NCBI GenBank assembly: GCA_037783415.1
Contig: JAZGTN010000063.1
Location: 124,001-188,000 of the forward strand
DNA from: Leptasterias polaris
Lineage: Eukaryota; Echinodermata; Asteroidea; Forcipulatida; Asteriidae
DNA length: 64,000 nt
Direction: 5' to 3'
The notes under the pieces: model-generated
The model's input: only the letters and a program-made list of their open reading frames with translations
Told to the model about the DNA's origin: nothing
The model's database searches: none
In this document: positions 36,147 through 47,109 of the stretch, piece by piece
Position numbering within the stretch: position 1 is the stretch's first letter
Layout: each line of letters starts with the position of its first letter
Made by a program: the position numbers and the translations under genes

Positions 36147-36735
36147 AACCATAGCTTTATGTTTTTCTTTTAACACAACGAGCGCGCGCAGACAAACGTT
36201 TTCTCAACGTTTCCTAATGAGTGGACTGCTAGTCTTTGCAATCTCGCTTTGCAATACATGCAAGAACCAGCAAACGCTAGAGGGCGCTTTCTTAATAATG
36301 CTTTCACAATAAGAACGTATGCCCTCTGTTGGCGAAATCTAACAGCATTTCACAATAACATACAAAAACGACTTGATTAATAAAGACTAGAACCTGTCAT
36401 GCGCTATAGCAGTGTACTGCTCATTCGCGCCGCGGCCAGTATTATTATTATTGTGGGCAGCATGGCCAGGGACTTCGTTCTTCGGTAAGTTTCGTCAAAA
36501 ATGTGAACGATGTACAAATGTAGGTTTTTATTTTAAGAAAAATGTGACATGTAGAATTACCCTGGTCAAAATGAAGGAACTATTTTGCAGTACAAATGTA
36601 AGATTTCACATAGGATCATCACAATGAACTCAATCGAAATCAGATAAGGGGTACCGGAAGATAAGACGCAGTGATTTTGTTTTACCTTTGAAAGTCAGAT
36701 AAGACGCATCTTATACTCAGGAAATTACGGTACTA
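36147..36735. other. Spacer with a transposon-end-like sequence
   Basis: No gene. At 36,648-36,732 ACCGGAAGATAAGACGCA and GATAAGACGCATCTTA end in GGAAATTACGGTA, resembling one end of a DNA transposon whose other end would read TACCGTAATTTCC; the partner is not found here. An (ATT)n patch lies near 36,440. Confidence 0.35.
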
Positions 36736-36891
36736 CATGTACTGTTCGTTATTGATGTTATACGCTTCAACGCACATGTGTGTGTTAGCAACATGAAAGC
36801 ATCAAAGTAACAAGTTATAATATTGTCCGTGTCATTTTACTATGCGTCCTACCAAAAGTACTTGTCAGATCATTACATTGGCGATGAGGAT
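36736..36891 (+). mobile_element. Likely 5' LTR end and primer-binding site of Ty3-like element
   Basis: CATTACA (ending 36877) followed by TTGGCGATGAGGAT (36878-36891), a sequence often found right after the 5' LTR of mag/CsRN-type Ty3 elements. The LTR start is uncertain (perhaps TGTACTG near 36,738). No 3' LTR is visible, so the LTR cannot be delimited by comparison. Confidence 0.45.
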
Positions 36892-37059
36892 GAAAAACTA
36901 AAGAATTACTGACGTCTGATAACCAATCTCTTGTCAAATTTTAGCTGTATTTTCCAGAGCAAAACGAATACAATCAGCTCGAAAAGACGGAGCTAGAAAT
37001 ACCAGTGATCGATAGTCAGTACTCTTTGTTAACGTAACGTTGCATAACACTGTAGAAGC

Positions 37060-38356
37060 ATGGGTGACCAACCTATAGCAGTAACCGTTGTCACAGAGAC
37101 AAGAAATCTAAAGACGCAACCCTTTGTACACCCCGATGACCAAATAACAACCGGGAAAGCATGGGAAGAATGGATAGAAGGGATTGAACGAGAATTCAGA
37201 TACTTCAGAATAACTGAACCTGTAGACAAGAAAGATGCTTTGATAATCTACGGTGGGAAAGAAGTTGCAAGATTAGAGAAGTCTGCCCAATCCCACAACA
37301 GAAACAGAATTGAATGAGTATGACAAGCTAAAGACAAAGCTCAATGAATACTTCACACCCAAAAAGAACAAACATCATGCCAGATATTTGTTCCTGAAGA
37401 TGAAACCTCATACTAGTGAAACAACTGCAATATTCAGCTACATGTATTCAACATGTACAAAACTGTATCCAACACTTTCCCACCATACATTTCGGACACA
37501 TTAGATCTCAGCAAGCCCAAACGTGAAGGTCTTCGATCACAATCCAATCTGGTGGTACCTCGATCCTCCAGGAAGTTTGGAGACCGTGCATTTTCCATCG
37601 CTGGTCCCCGTAGCTGGAACTCACTCACCATTACTATCAGGAACGCTTCATCTGTAGAGCAGTTTAAGGGACTCTTAAAAACACATCTGTTCAATCGTAC
37701 CTTCTAATTTGTATTTGATTCTGCTGTAATACATGTATTTATGCTCTTATATTGGATAATCTCGTTTAGGTTTTTTCTTTGGCTGCTTTCTCCCCTAGCG
37801 CTTTGTATCCTTTTGGAAAAGGCGCTTTATAAATACGGTTATTATTATTATTATTATTGTTAGGTTGAGAGAGAAAGCCAATGAGTGTGAATTTGGAGAA
37901 ACCTGTGATGACAGAATTCTTGAACATCTAATCCAAACAATTGATAGCAAAACATTGATCCAAAAAGCAATCAATAAAAAGTGGTCATTGACACAAATGC
38001 TAACAGAGGCTGCACAGATAGAGGATACATCACTGCAGATACGCAAAATGAAATCCCCAGATGAGGCTAGCAGTGTAGCCAAGGTTCAGAAACAGCAACG
38101 ATACAAAAGAAAACCAACAGATGGAAAGCATAAATTTGACAAATCACCACCATGCAACTACTGTGGACTGACAGGTGTGCACAGCAAAGGGAAAGACTGC
38201 CCTGCTTATGGCAAGAAATGCAATAAATGCCATAAATGCCAGCGTTGGAACCACTTTGCAAGTGTATGTAGAGCTGATACTCCAACAAATCAAACCAGAG
38301 CCCCTCGACAATCCACTACCAGTCAGAAATATGGTAAATCAGACATCTTCAGATGA
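37060..38356 (+). pseudogene. Ty3-like gag, split by a LINE fragment
   Basis: Gag in three pieces. 37060-37317 starts at an ATG and has AWEEWIEGIEREFRYFRITE and DALIIYGGKEVARLEK. A frameshift leads to 37,310-37,440 (KLNEYFTPKKNKHHARYLF). An L2/CR1 3' fragment interrupts at about 37,445-37,861. Gag resumes at 37,862 (LREKANECEFGE, DRILEHLIQTI) and ends with two zinc-knuckle-like patches, the second canonical (CHKCQRWNHFASVC, C-x2-C-x4-H-x4-C). Gag packages the element RNA in virus-like particles. Confidence 0.85.
37447..37861 (+). mobile_element. 5'-truncated L2/CR1 LINE 3' end
   Basis: Encodes the LINE C-terminus (PRSSRKFGDRAFSIAGPRSW then FKGLLKTHLFN) and ends with GGCGCTTTATAAATACGG plus (TTA)n, the classic 3' tail of L2/CR1-type elements. 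Inserted within the Ty3-like gag; the flanking gag reads through in frame when the insert is ignored. A target-site duplication is not clear. Confidence 0.85.
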
Positions 38357-38440
38357 TGAATTTTTTGACCGGGCTGTCAAACATCTGAAACAAGTCCGAC
38401 GAATTGCACACACAGATAACATCCAAAGCATGATGTCAGA

Positions 38441-38740
38441 ATAGAACCAGATAGTGGAGCAGAGGTTAATAAATGGATGAACACCAGCACAAAGCACTGC
38501 AGCATAGGTCAAGCATGCCGCAGGTACTGAAAGTAAGTCACATCAAGTTACACACCTTGCAAAGTGACCTACCGGTGAAGGGTGAATTTAAAACAGTACA
38601 TGTAGTTAGAAACAAGACCTGCGGGACAGAAACAAAGTTTATTGTTGTCCGAGGCAGAATCAACTCACCCCCTCTCATTAGCAAGAATAATCTCATCAAG
38701 CTGATCCAAACGGCTCACTTACAGAAGTTAATGACCTGAG
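38441..38740 (+). pseudogene. Ty3-like protease remnant
   Basis: The aspartic protease motif D-S-G-A (38450-38461) sits in a short frame reading VRIEPDSGAEVN; after a frameshift the domain continues (KLHTLQSDLPVKGEFK, ETKFIVVRGRINSPPLISK) to about 38,720. This is the usual position between gag zinc knuckles and RT. Inactive as written because of the frameshift and stops. Confidence 0.75.
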
Positions 38741-38849
38741 AATTCCAGAGAATACCTTGATCCTCAAAGCAGTCGCTGAGAACACCACTGCACCAGTTCA
38801 GATCGGAGAAATAACAGCGAAGTTTAGCCACATCTTTAAGGGTAAAGAC

Positions 38850-39640
38850 ATAAAGCAGGGAAAAGAAATCTTCGGCAAGTTCAGCATGAAGCCAGAGGCA
38901 GTTCCCATAGCATAGAAGCCGAGACCAGTAGCATACTATTTGCAGAAACCATTTTGTGAATGGCTGGACCAATGCATCAAAAAGGCATATTCGAAGAAGT
39001 TCCCCGAGGTGAACCAGTGACATGGTGTTTACCACTGGTTGTCCAACCAAAACCAAGATTTGGTACAACACCAAGGGACCAGCTTGAACCACACATGATC
39101 CGAGCCAGCGTTGACTTGAGAGTTCCGAACAAGTACATGGAAAGGAACAGAATCACACAAGGGCCAGTGGTTGAAGATTTCATGTACAAATTCAATGAAT
39201 GCAAAGTGTTCTCCAAGCTAGACATGAAACAGGGCTATCATCAACTCTTGTTAGACCCAGAATCAAGAGCAATTGCCACTTTCAGCACTCCATGGGGCAA
39301 CATGCGTCCGAGAAGGCTAGCTTTTGGTGCACAATCATCACAAGATCTATGTCATGAGATGATCTACAGAATCTTTAGTGACATTCCCAACTGCCTAAAC
39401 CAACGTGATGATATATTACTGGGAGGACGTAACATAACTAGAAGAACACAACCAGACGCTAGAACAAGTCTTGCAAAGAGCTGCAGACTTTGGCATCACT
39501 TTCAACCCAACCAAATGCCAATCCAAATGCCAATTTGGTGTTGAAGAGCTTGAATTCCAACGGCTACAAATTCACCAAAGACAAACTGAAGCCAACCCCT
39601 GACAAAGTCCGAGCTGTAAAGGAGAGTTAGCCACCAGAAT
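38850..39640 (+). pseudogene. Ty3-like reverse transcriptase remnant
   Basis: The best open piece is 38960-39544: WCLPLVVQPKP, IRASVDLRVPNKYM, CKVFSKLDMKQGYHQLLLD, ATFSTPWGNMRPRRLAFGAQ, and the catalytic box as NQRDDILLGG (Asp-Asp kept; the aromatic residue two before it is Gln). Frame changes occur before 38,960 and after 39,544, and there are stops near 39,630. The whole matches RT blocks 1-5 of mag/CsRN-type Metaviridae. Confidence 0.85.
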
Positions 39641-39649
39641 CCAAAGAGG

Positions 39650-40108
39650 CTGTGAGAAGCTTCCTGGGTATGATTGGATAGGGTTAGGGTTCAAAGTTCA
39701 TCCCCAGATATTCATCATTAACAGCACCACTGAGGGAGCTGACACATAAAGATACAAAGTTCAAGTGGGGACCAAAAGAACATGCAGCATTCGAGAAACT
39801 CAAAGACAGCATCACAAATGAAGACACTATGGCCTACTTTGACCCCAAACGACCTATCGTAGTACGAGCTGAGGCGAGTTTCCATGAAGGATTATCAGCC
39901 GGACTGTTCCAAGAGACTCCCAATGGACTCCAACCTGTACACTTTATCAGCCGTACACTGACTGATGCAGAGAAGAGATACAGTCAGAACGAGAAAGATG
40001 CACTATCTATTCAGTGGGCAAAGAACAGATTCCAAATCTATCTTCAGGGTGTACCACGATTCAAGATCATCACTGCACACAAACCATTGATCTCCATGTT
40101 CAATAAGG
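39650..40108 (+). pseudogene. Ty3-like RNase H remnant
   Basis: Starts with SFLGMIG, then after a small replacement containing TAGGGTTAGGG continues SKFIPRYSSLTAPLRELTHK, and FDPKRPIVVRAEASFHEGLS, QPVHFISRTLTDAEKRYSQN, FQIYLQGVPRFKIITAHKPL. The first acidic active-site residue appears as Glu (RAEAS) where Asp (DAS) is usual. Cut off at 40,108 by an insertion, just before the usual connection to integrase. Confidence 0.85.
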
Positions 40109-40866
40109 TGTCAGGTCACTTCGTACCTTTACCACTTCGTACCCGGGACACTTCGGAAGTGACCACTTCGTACCCGGGACACTTCGGAAGTGACTCGAAG
40201 GTAAGAAGTGACTTTAGACACTTCGTACCCTGGACACTTCGTACCTCAAATTGATTATGGTTTTCTGCCTTGTTTCGAGAGGGTCACGCTGCCAAAGAGT
40301 TATTAATGACCAGTTGTAACTAGACTCGATAGGATTTGAGCACCAACTAACGATTTGTTGCATGTAGTTCGAGTCGCTAAGGTTAAAACCAAATGGCTCT
40401 TCTCAGAGCCTCACATAATATTCAACAAGAGATGTAATCAGTGATTTGTCGTGTACAAAGAAAACAAACTTAAAAAGAATATATTGTTAAATAAGCTTTA
40501 ATTATTTAAAGCTTTAATTAATTAAAAAGAAAATTACCAAATACGTACAAGTAAAAAAAACATTGATAAAAAGAAACAAATGGGGGATTCTTTCTGAGGT
40601 TTAAAAAAATAATATAACTTAGTAAAGAAAATTTAACATCTATTATAAAGAAATTTATTTTAATTAATTAAAAAAAAATAAAAAATTGTCAAACAGGACA
40701 GTTAATACAAAATTCTACAATTTATCTGAAATAAAAAACAAGCAATCTGAAATAAAAAACAAGCATTATAAAAAAGATAAGATTTTACTGACATCCAACA
40801 GAAGAGGGCCGAAGGCACGAAGTGACTCGGCTGATGGTACAAAGTGACTCGGCTGATGGTACAAAG
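40109..40866. mobile_element. 758-bp AT-rich insertion with CACTTCGTACC-type ends
   Basis: Separates RNase H from the pre-integrase segment. The left end has repeated CACTTCGTACC and a 31-bp direct repeat (about 40,132-40,193) with ACACTTCGGAAGTGA. The right end has two copies of GTGACTCGGCTGATGGTACA, whose GGTACAAAGTG is the near-complement of the left motif. The core (40,430-40,790) is very AT-rich with no reading frame. A non-autonomous DNA transposon is likely; class unknown. Confidence 0.6.
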
Positions 40867-41663
40867 CTCTATGAGCGAGTCAAGGATAAAGCAGATCCAC
40901 TAGATTTCCTATCTAGACACCCTATGCCAGAGACAGGCACAGACAGGCACAGACAGCACAGAGAAGATGATTAAGCAAGTTGTAGATGCTGATCATGCAG
41001 TAGTTATCAACCGAATTTGAGATGAGACCCAACAAGACCCCCAGCTCCAGAAACTTAGCCAAAGAATCTACAAGGGTAACGGGAACACTAAAGAAAGGAC
41101 CCAGACATCACACGAGCTGTACAGAGTGGAAAAGCTTATATTCAGGCTGAACCGAATAATAATCCCAAACAGCTTGCAGAGAAAGGTCATCAAAGCAGTA
41201 CACAGCTTAAGACACTTAGGAATGACAAAGACAAAGCAGATGCTCCGAGAGAAATATTGGTTTCCTTTGATGAATAGCATGGTTGAGCAAATTATAGGCC
41301 AATGCTATGAATGCCAGGTAGCAACAGCCAGTAAAGATGACAATCATTCCAGAGAAGCCATGGGACATCATTGCTGTAGACTTCGGAGGACCATACCCGG
41401 ATGGGCACTACAACCTTGTAGCAGTTGACAAACGAACGAGATACCCAGAAGTCCGAACGACCTACTCCACTGCATTCAAACCAACAAAGGAGAAACTTAA
41501 GGAGATGTTCGCGACTCATGGAACACCGAGACAACTGGAAAGTGACAATGCACCACCATTCAATTCCAAAGAGTTTGCAGAAATTGCAGAGCAAGAAGGA
41601 TTTCATCACCATCGAGTCACACCAGAGCATGCCAGAGCCAATGGTGAAGCCGAAACTTCATGA
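40867..41663 (+). pseudogene. Ty3-like integrase remnant
   Basis: After the insertion, YERVKDKADPLDFLSRHPM completes the pre-integrase linker. The zinc-binding part (from 41,126) has H-x3-H (VHSLRHLG) and C-x2-C (QCYECQ). The catalytic core (41,337-41,663) keeps the D-D-35-E residues: AVDFGGPY, ESDNAPPF, ANGEAE (35 residues between the second Asp and the Glu). One frameshift separates the two. It stops at 41,663 and no 3' end or LTR follows, so the element is 3'-truncated. Confidence 0.85.
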
Positions 41664-41763
41664 AATTGATGAATCGCAACGAACAAATTTCTCATCTCCA
41701 GGGAAAGAGCGCCATCCATCAACTCCACACCCACAGCAACCAATGTCGCACCATAAGTGGGGT

Positions 41764-42240
41764 CATCATTTTAAATGAAATGCCCCAAGTGTTGTAAGCT
41801 ATAAGACAACACAAACAATACGACTTTATGACATGGTTCAGGAGATATGATTTTTTCAATTTTTGAGCTTCCTGTACCAGAAGTAAAGGTCAATGTAGGG
41901 TCATCATTGTAAATAAATTGTTGTAAGCTACAATACAACACAAGCATTATGTCTAAGTTATCAAATGTGGTTCAGGAGATATGATTTTTTACAGTAATAT
42001 TTAGCTTTGAATTACCATAATTTGACACCTGATGACATCACAGTGAAAAAAAATGTTTTTCATCCTACCTCTAGAATGCCTTTTAACAAAAACCTTAAAA
42101 GTTTGTAGGAATTACTTGCAATCTTTCTTTTGTAGGCAGTGATAAAATGAAATAATAAATAAAACAAAACAAAAAATATTGACGAAAACAATAGGCGTTT
42201 CGGCTACCAGGCTGAAACCCCTAATAATTATTATTTTAAA
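41764..42240 (-). repeat. Array-related repeat, minus orientation
   Basis: Two diverged ~130-bp sub-repeats with GTTGTAAGCTA, CAGGAGATATGATTTTTT and a decayed CCTGTACCAGAAGTAAAGGTCA, in the style of the type-C sub-repeats. On the minus strand its start is a hairpin, GGTTTCAGCC TGGTA GCCGAAACGCC (42,193-42,223), followed by TATTGTT, like the second hairpin module of units 1 and 3. Confidence 0.55.
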
Positions 42241-42241
42241 A

Positions 42242-42723
42242 CTAGAGATTATATGTGATTGTAATTAACAATTGACTTATTTTGAAAATATTGTGTTTTT
42301 GACCAGCAAAACATACATTTTTAGTGCCATGTGTTTTGCACACAGATGCATAGAAAGCGCGCCGAAAAATGATGTCAAGATGACGTGACAGTGAAAAATA
42401 TGCCGAAATCGACATCTGCAATATAAGACAAGTATAAAACTGAAACAATTTTGAGGATCGGATGTACTTCTTGAGATATGATGGACCCAAGATTGACTAA
42501 TTAAATATTCACACCGCTGTCATGTGACTAAATAGTTAGGAATTTTAATTGACATTTAACAACTAAGTAAAGGCAAAAGCTTTCATATGGTATACCATTT
42601 GTTTTCATATAATGTTAAGTTAAATTTATGCTGTCCAAAAAGTTCATGTGATAAGTTGGGATTTTGGTGGAAAGAAAGAACAATAATAGGCATTTCAGCT
42701 ACCAGGCCGAAACCCGTAACTAG
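42242..42723 (-). mobile_element. 480-bp array-related element, minus orientation
   Basis: On the minus strand it begins after CTAG (42720-42723) with the hairpin GGTTTCGGCC TGGTA GCTGAAATGCC and TATTATTGTTC, and ends with CTAG at 42242-42245. The interior is related to 30.8-31.2 kb and has a near-CRE patch (GATGTCAAGATGACGTGACA). Looks like a compact single unit of the same repeat superfamily. Confidence 0.5.
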
Positions 42724-43428
42724 TTTTATATAGCGGTTTATCTACGGGCGTTTTAAGGCGCTTAATTTATTTCCAGACAGGATTAACAAACTTTTTTTTT
42801 CGAATTATAAGACCCATTTATGCAGCACCTCATAAGGGTTTCCGAGGTGCTGCGGCGCATTCAGCAGCCACTGCCAGAAATACCGGCAGGCCCCTTTTCT
42901 TAGTGAAAATGTAACTGGGTTGTTTTGCGTGCATTACACAACACACAACATACGTTCCTTCCGAAGGACGAAAAAGTGCCTGGAAGTTAAATATTTTTGT
43001 CATTCCTTGTCAAGACACCTTCCAGCCAGTGACAAAACCGTACGTCCACTCAGCTGAGAACCACATGCTGGCTTCCAGTAGAAAACAATCTCAATATTTG
43101 CTGCTTAATCATTATAAATAGACAAAAGATTACCTTAATAAGAATCACACAGAGATACTTTGTGGGTTAAAACAAAAACAAAAACGTACCGGGAAATCAC
43201 CCTAGAATATTTTGAGGCAGTCCCTTACGTACAAATTTACAACAGAAAGAGTTGATAGTATGCATTATGTGCACAAACTTGAGCTCTTTATGAAAAAATG
43301 CCTTTAGTGCCTTACACTGACACATGATGAATTTGTTAAAACGTTTGTTAGCTAAAATTGATTACAAGGTGCAATATGCAAAAAAACACGCACAGAAAAC
43401 TAAATAAACAAAAATCAGAGTGACTTAC
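42724..43428. other. PRDM intron segment, no gene seen
   Basis: AT-rich DNA with no supportable gene; a decayed GGTGCTGCGGCGC patch near 42,850 is unassigned. Confidence 0.35.
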
Positions 43429-43581
43429 TTTACAAGTAGCAAAGTAGATTTCCTGGTTGAACTGATAGGCAACCAAATTTTGTTCCTCAAATGTTGTCGC
43501 AGTTCGCACAAACATCATCCAACTGCAGGCATTTTCATTGCTGAGGTCTAGTGTGGAGACTTCAGTTTTATTCTTGAACAC
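43429..43581 (-). CDS. PRDM10/15-like exon: PR domain core
   Basis: Minus-strand exon of 153 nt. Donor AAA/GTAAGT is strong. The acceptor is either TTTAAAG (exon start 43581) or, nine bases inside, GTTCAAG (start 43572); both keep the frame. Encodes a segment with STLDLSNENACSWMMFVRTA followed by EEQNLVAYQ and EIYFATCK. The N-W-M-x-F-V-R and E-Q-N-L-V-A-Y-Q blocks are hallmarks of PR domains. The usual N before W-M is S here. Phase 0 at both ends, matching the neighbouring exons. Confidence 0.88.
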
Positions 43582-43994
43582 CTTTAAATTTCAAAAGCAG
43601 TGACAGAAATTGTTCTTAGCATTTTAAAATCCTGTAAAGACAACTGAATGGGATTATACATACATGAATGTGAGGTGAGGAAAAAGATCCCGTTATTGTG
43701 GCATTTCTTACGAATGTTGATTTAGGACAATTACACTGTACATGTCAAGTGTTTAGGTGTTTTTGCACTGAATTAGAATGTTCTTTTTCTTCTTCTTTTC
43801 ACTGTCTATTATCAGGTAACAAAGACACCTTTGCAAAGCTCATTAAAATTTCACACATATACAGAACATATCAAGTACATAAAACCAATCTTGTGATGTC
43901 ATGATGATGTCATAGGGTGTTGAATTATAGTAAAACAAAGTTTAATGTTAAAAAAACAACATAAATCCTTAACTACAGTACAGCCCAAAATTTA

Positions 43995-44165
43995 GTAGAC
44001 TCCGCGTGATAACCTCCACGCAATAAAAATAGGCTTTACGCGCTAACATTTGCGCCACCTAGCGCGTGGAGTTTATCGCGCAAGAGCTTAAAAAAGCGTA
44101 AACATTACATTGTCGCGCGTAGGCTGTACTCTTTCGCGATAATCTCCACGCGGTAGTCTCCATGC
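43995..44165. repeat. Repeated CGCGATAA-CTCCACGCG motifs
   Basis: GCGTGATAACCTCCACGC, the complement of GCGTGGAGTTTATCGCGC, and CGCGATAATCTCCACGCG recur within 170 bp in both orientations. Origin unknown; possibly the subterminal part of a DNA transposon. Confidence 0.5.
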
Positions 44166-44518
44166 GTAACCATTCTTCTTGCAAGTGCTTAAGACTTGAT
44201 TTAAATTCATTGTTAAATAGGCCTACCGCCTGGCCGTCCAGTGATGATATCAAAGCAACCGCAGGAGGCGACGAAGGAATCAGCTGGTTTGATTGGAAGA
44301 GCTTGTTACTGAAAAGAAGTTTGAAACCTAACGGCATCACAAAGGCAATGTTGCATACCGGCAAACCCCGTTAAATCAGCCTGTTCAAAAGGGGTTTAAA
44401 CAACTCAGCTGTCAATCATTTTCAGAAGAGTTTTTTAAGAAATTAATAAAAGTAAGTTAATAAACTGTAAGCCGGGACAATTTTGTTAGACACAGACATT
44501 AAAAAACCAAACCATAAT

Positions 44519-44581
44519 GTACTGGGGGGAAAATTCGGGGTACTGGGGGGAAAATTCGGGGTACTGGGGGGAAAATTCGGG
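44519..44581 (+). repeat. Three perfect 21-bp tandem copies
   Basis: Period 21, core ACTGGGGGGAAAATTCGGG, three identical copies. Recent minisatellite. Confidence 0.95.
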
Positions 44582-44599
44582 GCAACCGTACGGCAAATT

Positions 44600-45655
44600 A
44601 ACAGAATAATTTGCTTGCGGAGTTAAAACATAATTTTTAAGAATATCGTCAGCCCAAACATTTGTTTTATACATGGCAATGGAATCTATGGTAATAACCT
44701 ACATGTATTTGCTTTCTACCTTGCTTTCTCAAGCAAGTAAAAGATATACAAGTTCTGAGTCATCATCCCTTGTCCGTTCCGATAAAGCGCTCATCTCAGA
44801 AATATTGCAAGTAAACCCCAATGTTCTGAACGTTCACTGGTGTGTCAATTATATTTAGTTTTTTATGAGGAACGTCCGCTGTCTGGCAGCAGAGAAATGA
44901 AAATAGTCTTACTTTTAGTTACGCTGGTTTAACTTGCCGAGTAGAAACCCAGGACCGAAGAAAAATCACAAAACAGCTTTCAGGCATGGACATTATTCGA
45001 AAGGTCGAAAAACAGACATATCCGATTATTTATATGAAAAAAAAATTAATTCACACAAAAGGTAATTGTAAATACCTACCGAGAAGAAAAAACATATATA
45101 AAAAACATATATAAAAAACACAGTGGCATCAGATTATTTTCAAGCCTGCACTATTCTTAAAAAATAATGGTAGTTTGATTATTTATAAAGGTTTTTGTTA
45201 TAACTGGTCACGACCACACGACACATATCAAAGGTAAGAGGCAACGCTCCATGGCAACACTGTTGCTAGGAAGGGCTTGAATCATTCCAATACCAAGGCA
45301 CATGGTCTGACCCCAGCCAGATTAATTTCAATTGATGGAAAGTGCAACACATAAGACTCTTTTTAAGCAAAGCTTCTTCCAGTGGCACCACAAAGGAAAT
45401 GTTGTAACAATGGAGCTGTCAATCACCCTGAGGCCAGGGCGAATACTTTTTTTAGTCGGGATAAATTTATTAAAAAAACAGTCCCTATACAGGGTGTCCT
45501 TGGCCTTACGTGCCTTTTCCCCCATCTTTTTTTCAAATGTTTATGTTAAGTGCTTCAAAATAACAAGCAAAATTTGCTTCAAGATAATTCTTCATATTAA
45601 CTACATTATCCAGGCTCTGGAAGTGTCACAACTTGTTGAGGTGCTGAGATAGTTA
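44600..45655. other. PRDM intron segment, no gene seen
   Basis: No gene supported; scattered A-rich and TACATGTA patches only. Confidence 0.35.
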
Positions 45656-46480
45656 TCGAAGGATGATGCTTAAAACGTAAAATGACATCCCGAGATAATT
45701 TATCCGGAATGTCGTTTTTCTAAGATAATTTGTTTCCTTACATGATGACATCCCGAAAGTAGGGTCGTCTTCCAGATATATTTTATACTCAGGGATGACG
45801 ACATTTTGAAAGTATGATGTCGTCTTCCAGAGAAAATCCCTAGAAAGTAGGATGTTGTCTTCTTTATATATTGTATCTAAGGATGATGGCATCCTTGCAG
45901 AGCTCTGGAAATGCCGCAAACCTGTTGAGAGCCTAAGATATTTACTAAATGTAAGATGATGACATCCCGAGATAATTTATCTCAGTATGACGACACCTTG
46001 AAAGTGGAATGTCGTTTCCAGATATGTTTCTACAGAGTTCAGCAACTTCCATCCAACTTGTGGAGATCCTTTGAGATAATTGACTGCAGTATGATGGCAT
46101 CATTGACAGTATGGTGACGACATCTTGGATGATTTAATCTCGGAATGACGACATCCTTGCTGAAGTAAGATATCGTCTTCCAGATGTATTTTACCTACAG
46201 ATGTCAACATCACGAAAGTTGTCAAATATTCTTTGTACATGTATGTCAAAATCCTGAATGTAGGATGTCAACTTCCCGAGATCCATCTTGGGATGATAAC
46301 ATCCTGAAAATGTCGAGAACCAAGTATGAATTATCTTGGGAAGACAACAACCTACTTTCAGAATGTCGTCAAAAAAATACCGAGACAAAACATATCTGGA
46401 AGAATACATTCTACTTTTCAAGGAGTCTTCATCCCGAGATAAATCAATTCCTGATGTCGTCATCTTACAAGAAATTGTAA
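45656..46480. repeat. Diverged array of GATGACGACATCC modules
   Basis: Repeating text: GATGACATCCCGAGATAATT (45,680 and 45,958), GTCGTCTTCCAGA (45,767; 45,816; decayed at 46,167), GATGACGACAT and GATGATGGCATCC, in both orientations. Larger segments starting CTCTGGAA...TTGTTGAG (45,615; 45,902; decayed 46,040) suggest an older period near 290 bp. No reading frame survives across the modules. Confidence 0.75.
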
Positions 46481-47105
46481 CAGGACCGCACTCAACAATT
46501 GGATGCACTTTTAAAGCTTCATAAATGGCAGTTCCAGAGCTTTGTTGAGTCTTGCATTTGTCAAAAAAATAAAAATAAACAAATAAATTGTATATTTGTT
46601 GTTATTTGCTTTTTTAAAAAGCAAATACATGTAGAAGGGATATGAACCAGAAAAACCTATGAAAATTTTTATAAAATCAAAACCATTTGCTTTAAAATAT
46701 TTCTCCTGATACCACAAGTAGATATATTCCCATTTTTGTTGTTGAACAAACACTCATTCAAAAACCCTTTTTAGAGGGTTTGAAACAATTTGTTTTTAAT
46801 GGCATGTTAATAAACAAACAATTATTTAAGCAGAATCCTAAAAGAGGCCCATACGATTTGTTTTTAAGGAAAAGTGTTTTATTTTTTACCCCCACGCATC
46901 CACGCATGTATCTGGCATGTTTAAGTTTGTTCTCAAGCCGCAGTTACTGAACAACATTTAGTTGATTAAATAGCATAGGCTTTGAAACGAAAGCCAGTCC
47001 CGTGGCCGCGCATATCTTGGCAACACTGTTGCTAGGCAGCGCAAGAAACTTGTCAACGTTGCACTGTTCGCGCCTTTGCCTTCGGCATTGATTTCGGTAT
47101 TAAGC
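46481..47105. other. PRDM intron segment, no gene seen
   Basis: AT-rich DNA, no supportable feature. Confidence 0.35.
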
Positions 47106-47109
47106 GGTG

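Noticed and set aside
39679..39690. TAGGGTTAGGG telomere-like repeat in pol
   Set aside because: Only about two repeats; too short to claim an interstitial telomere or repair scar.
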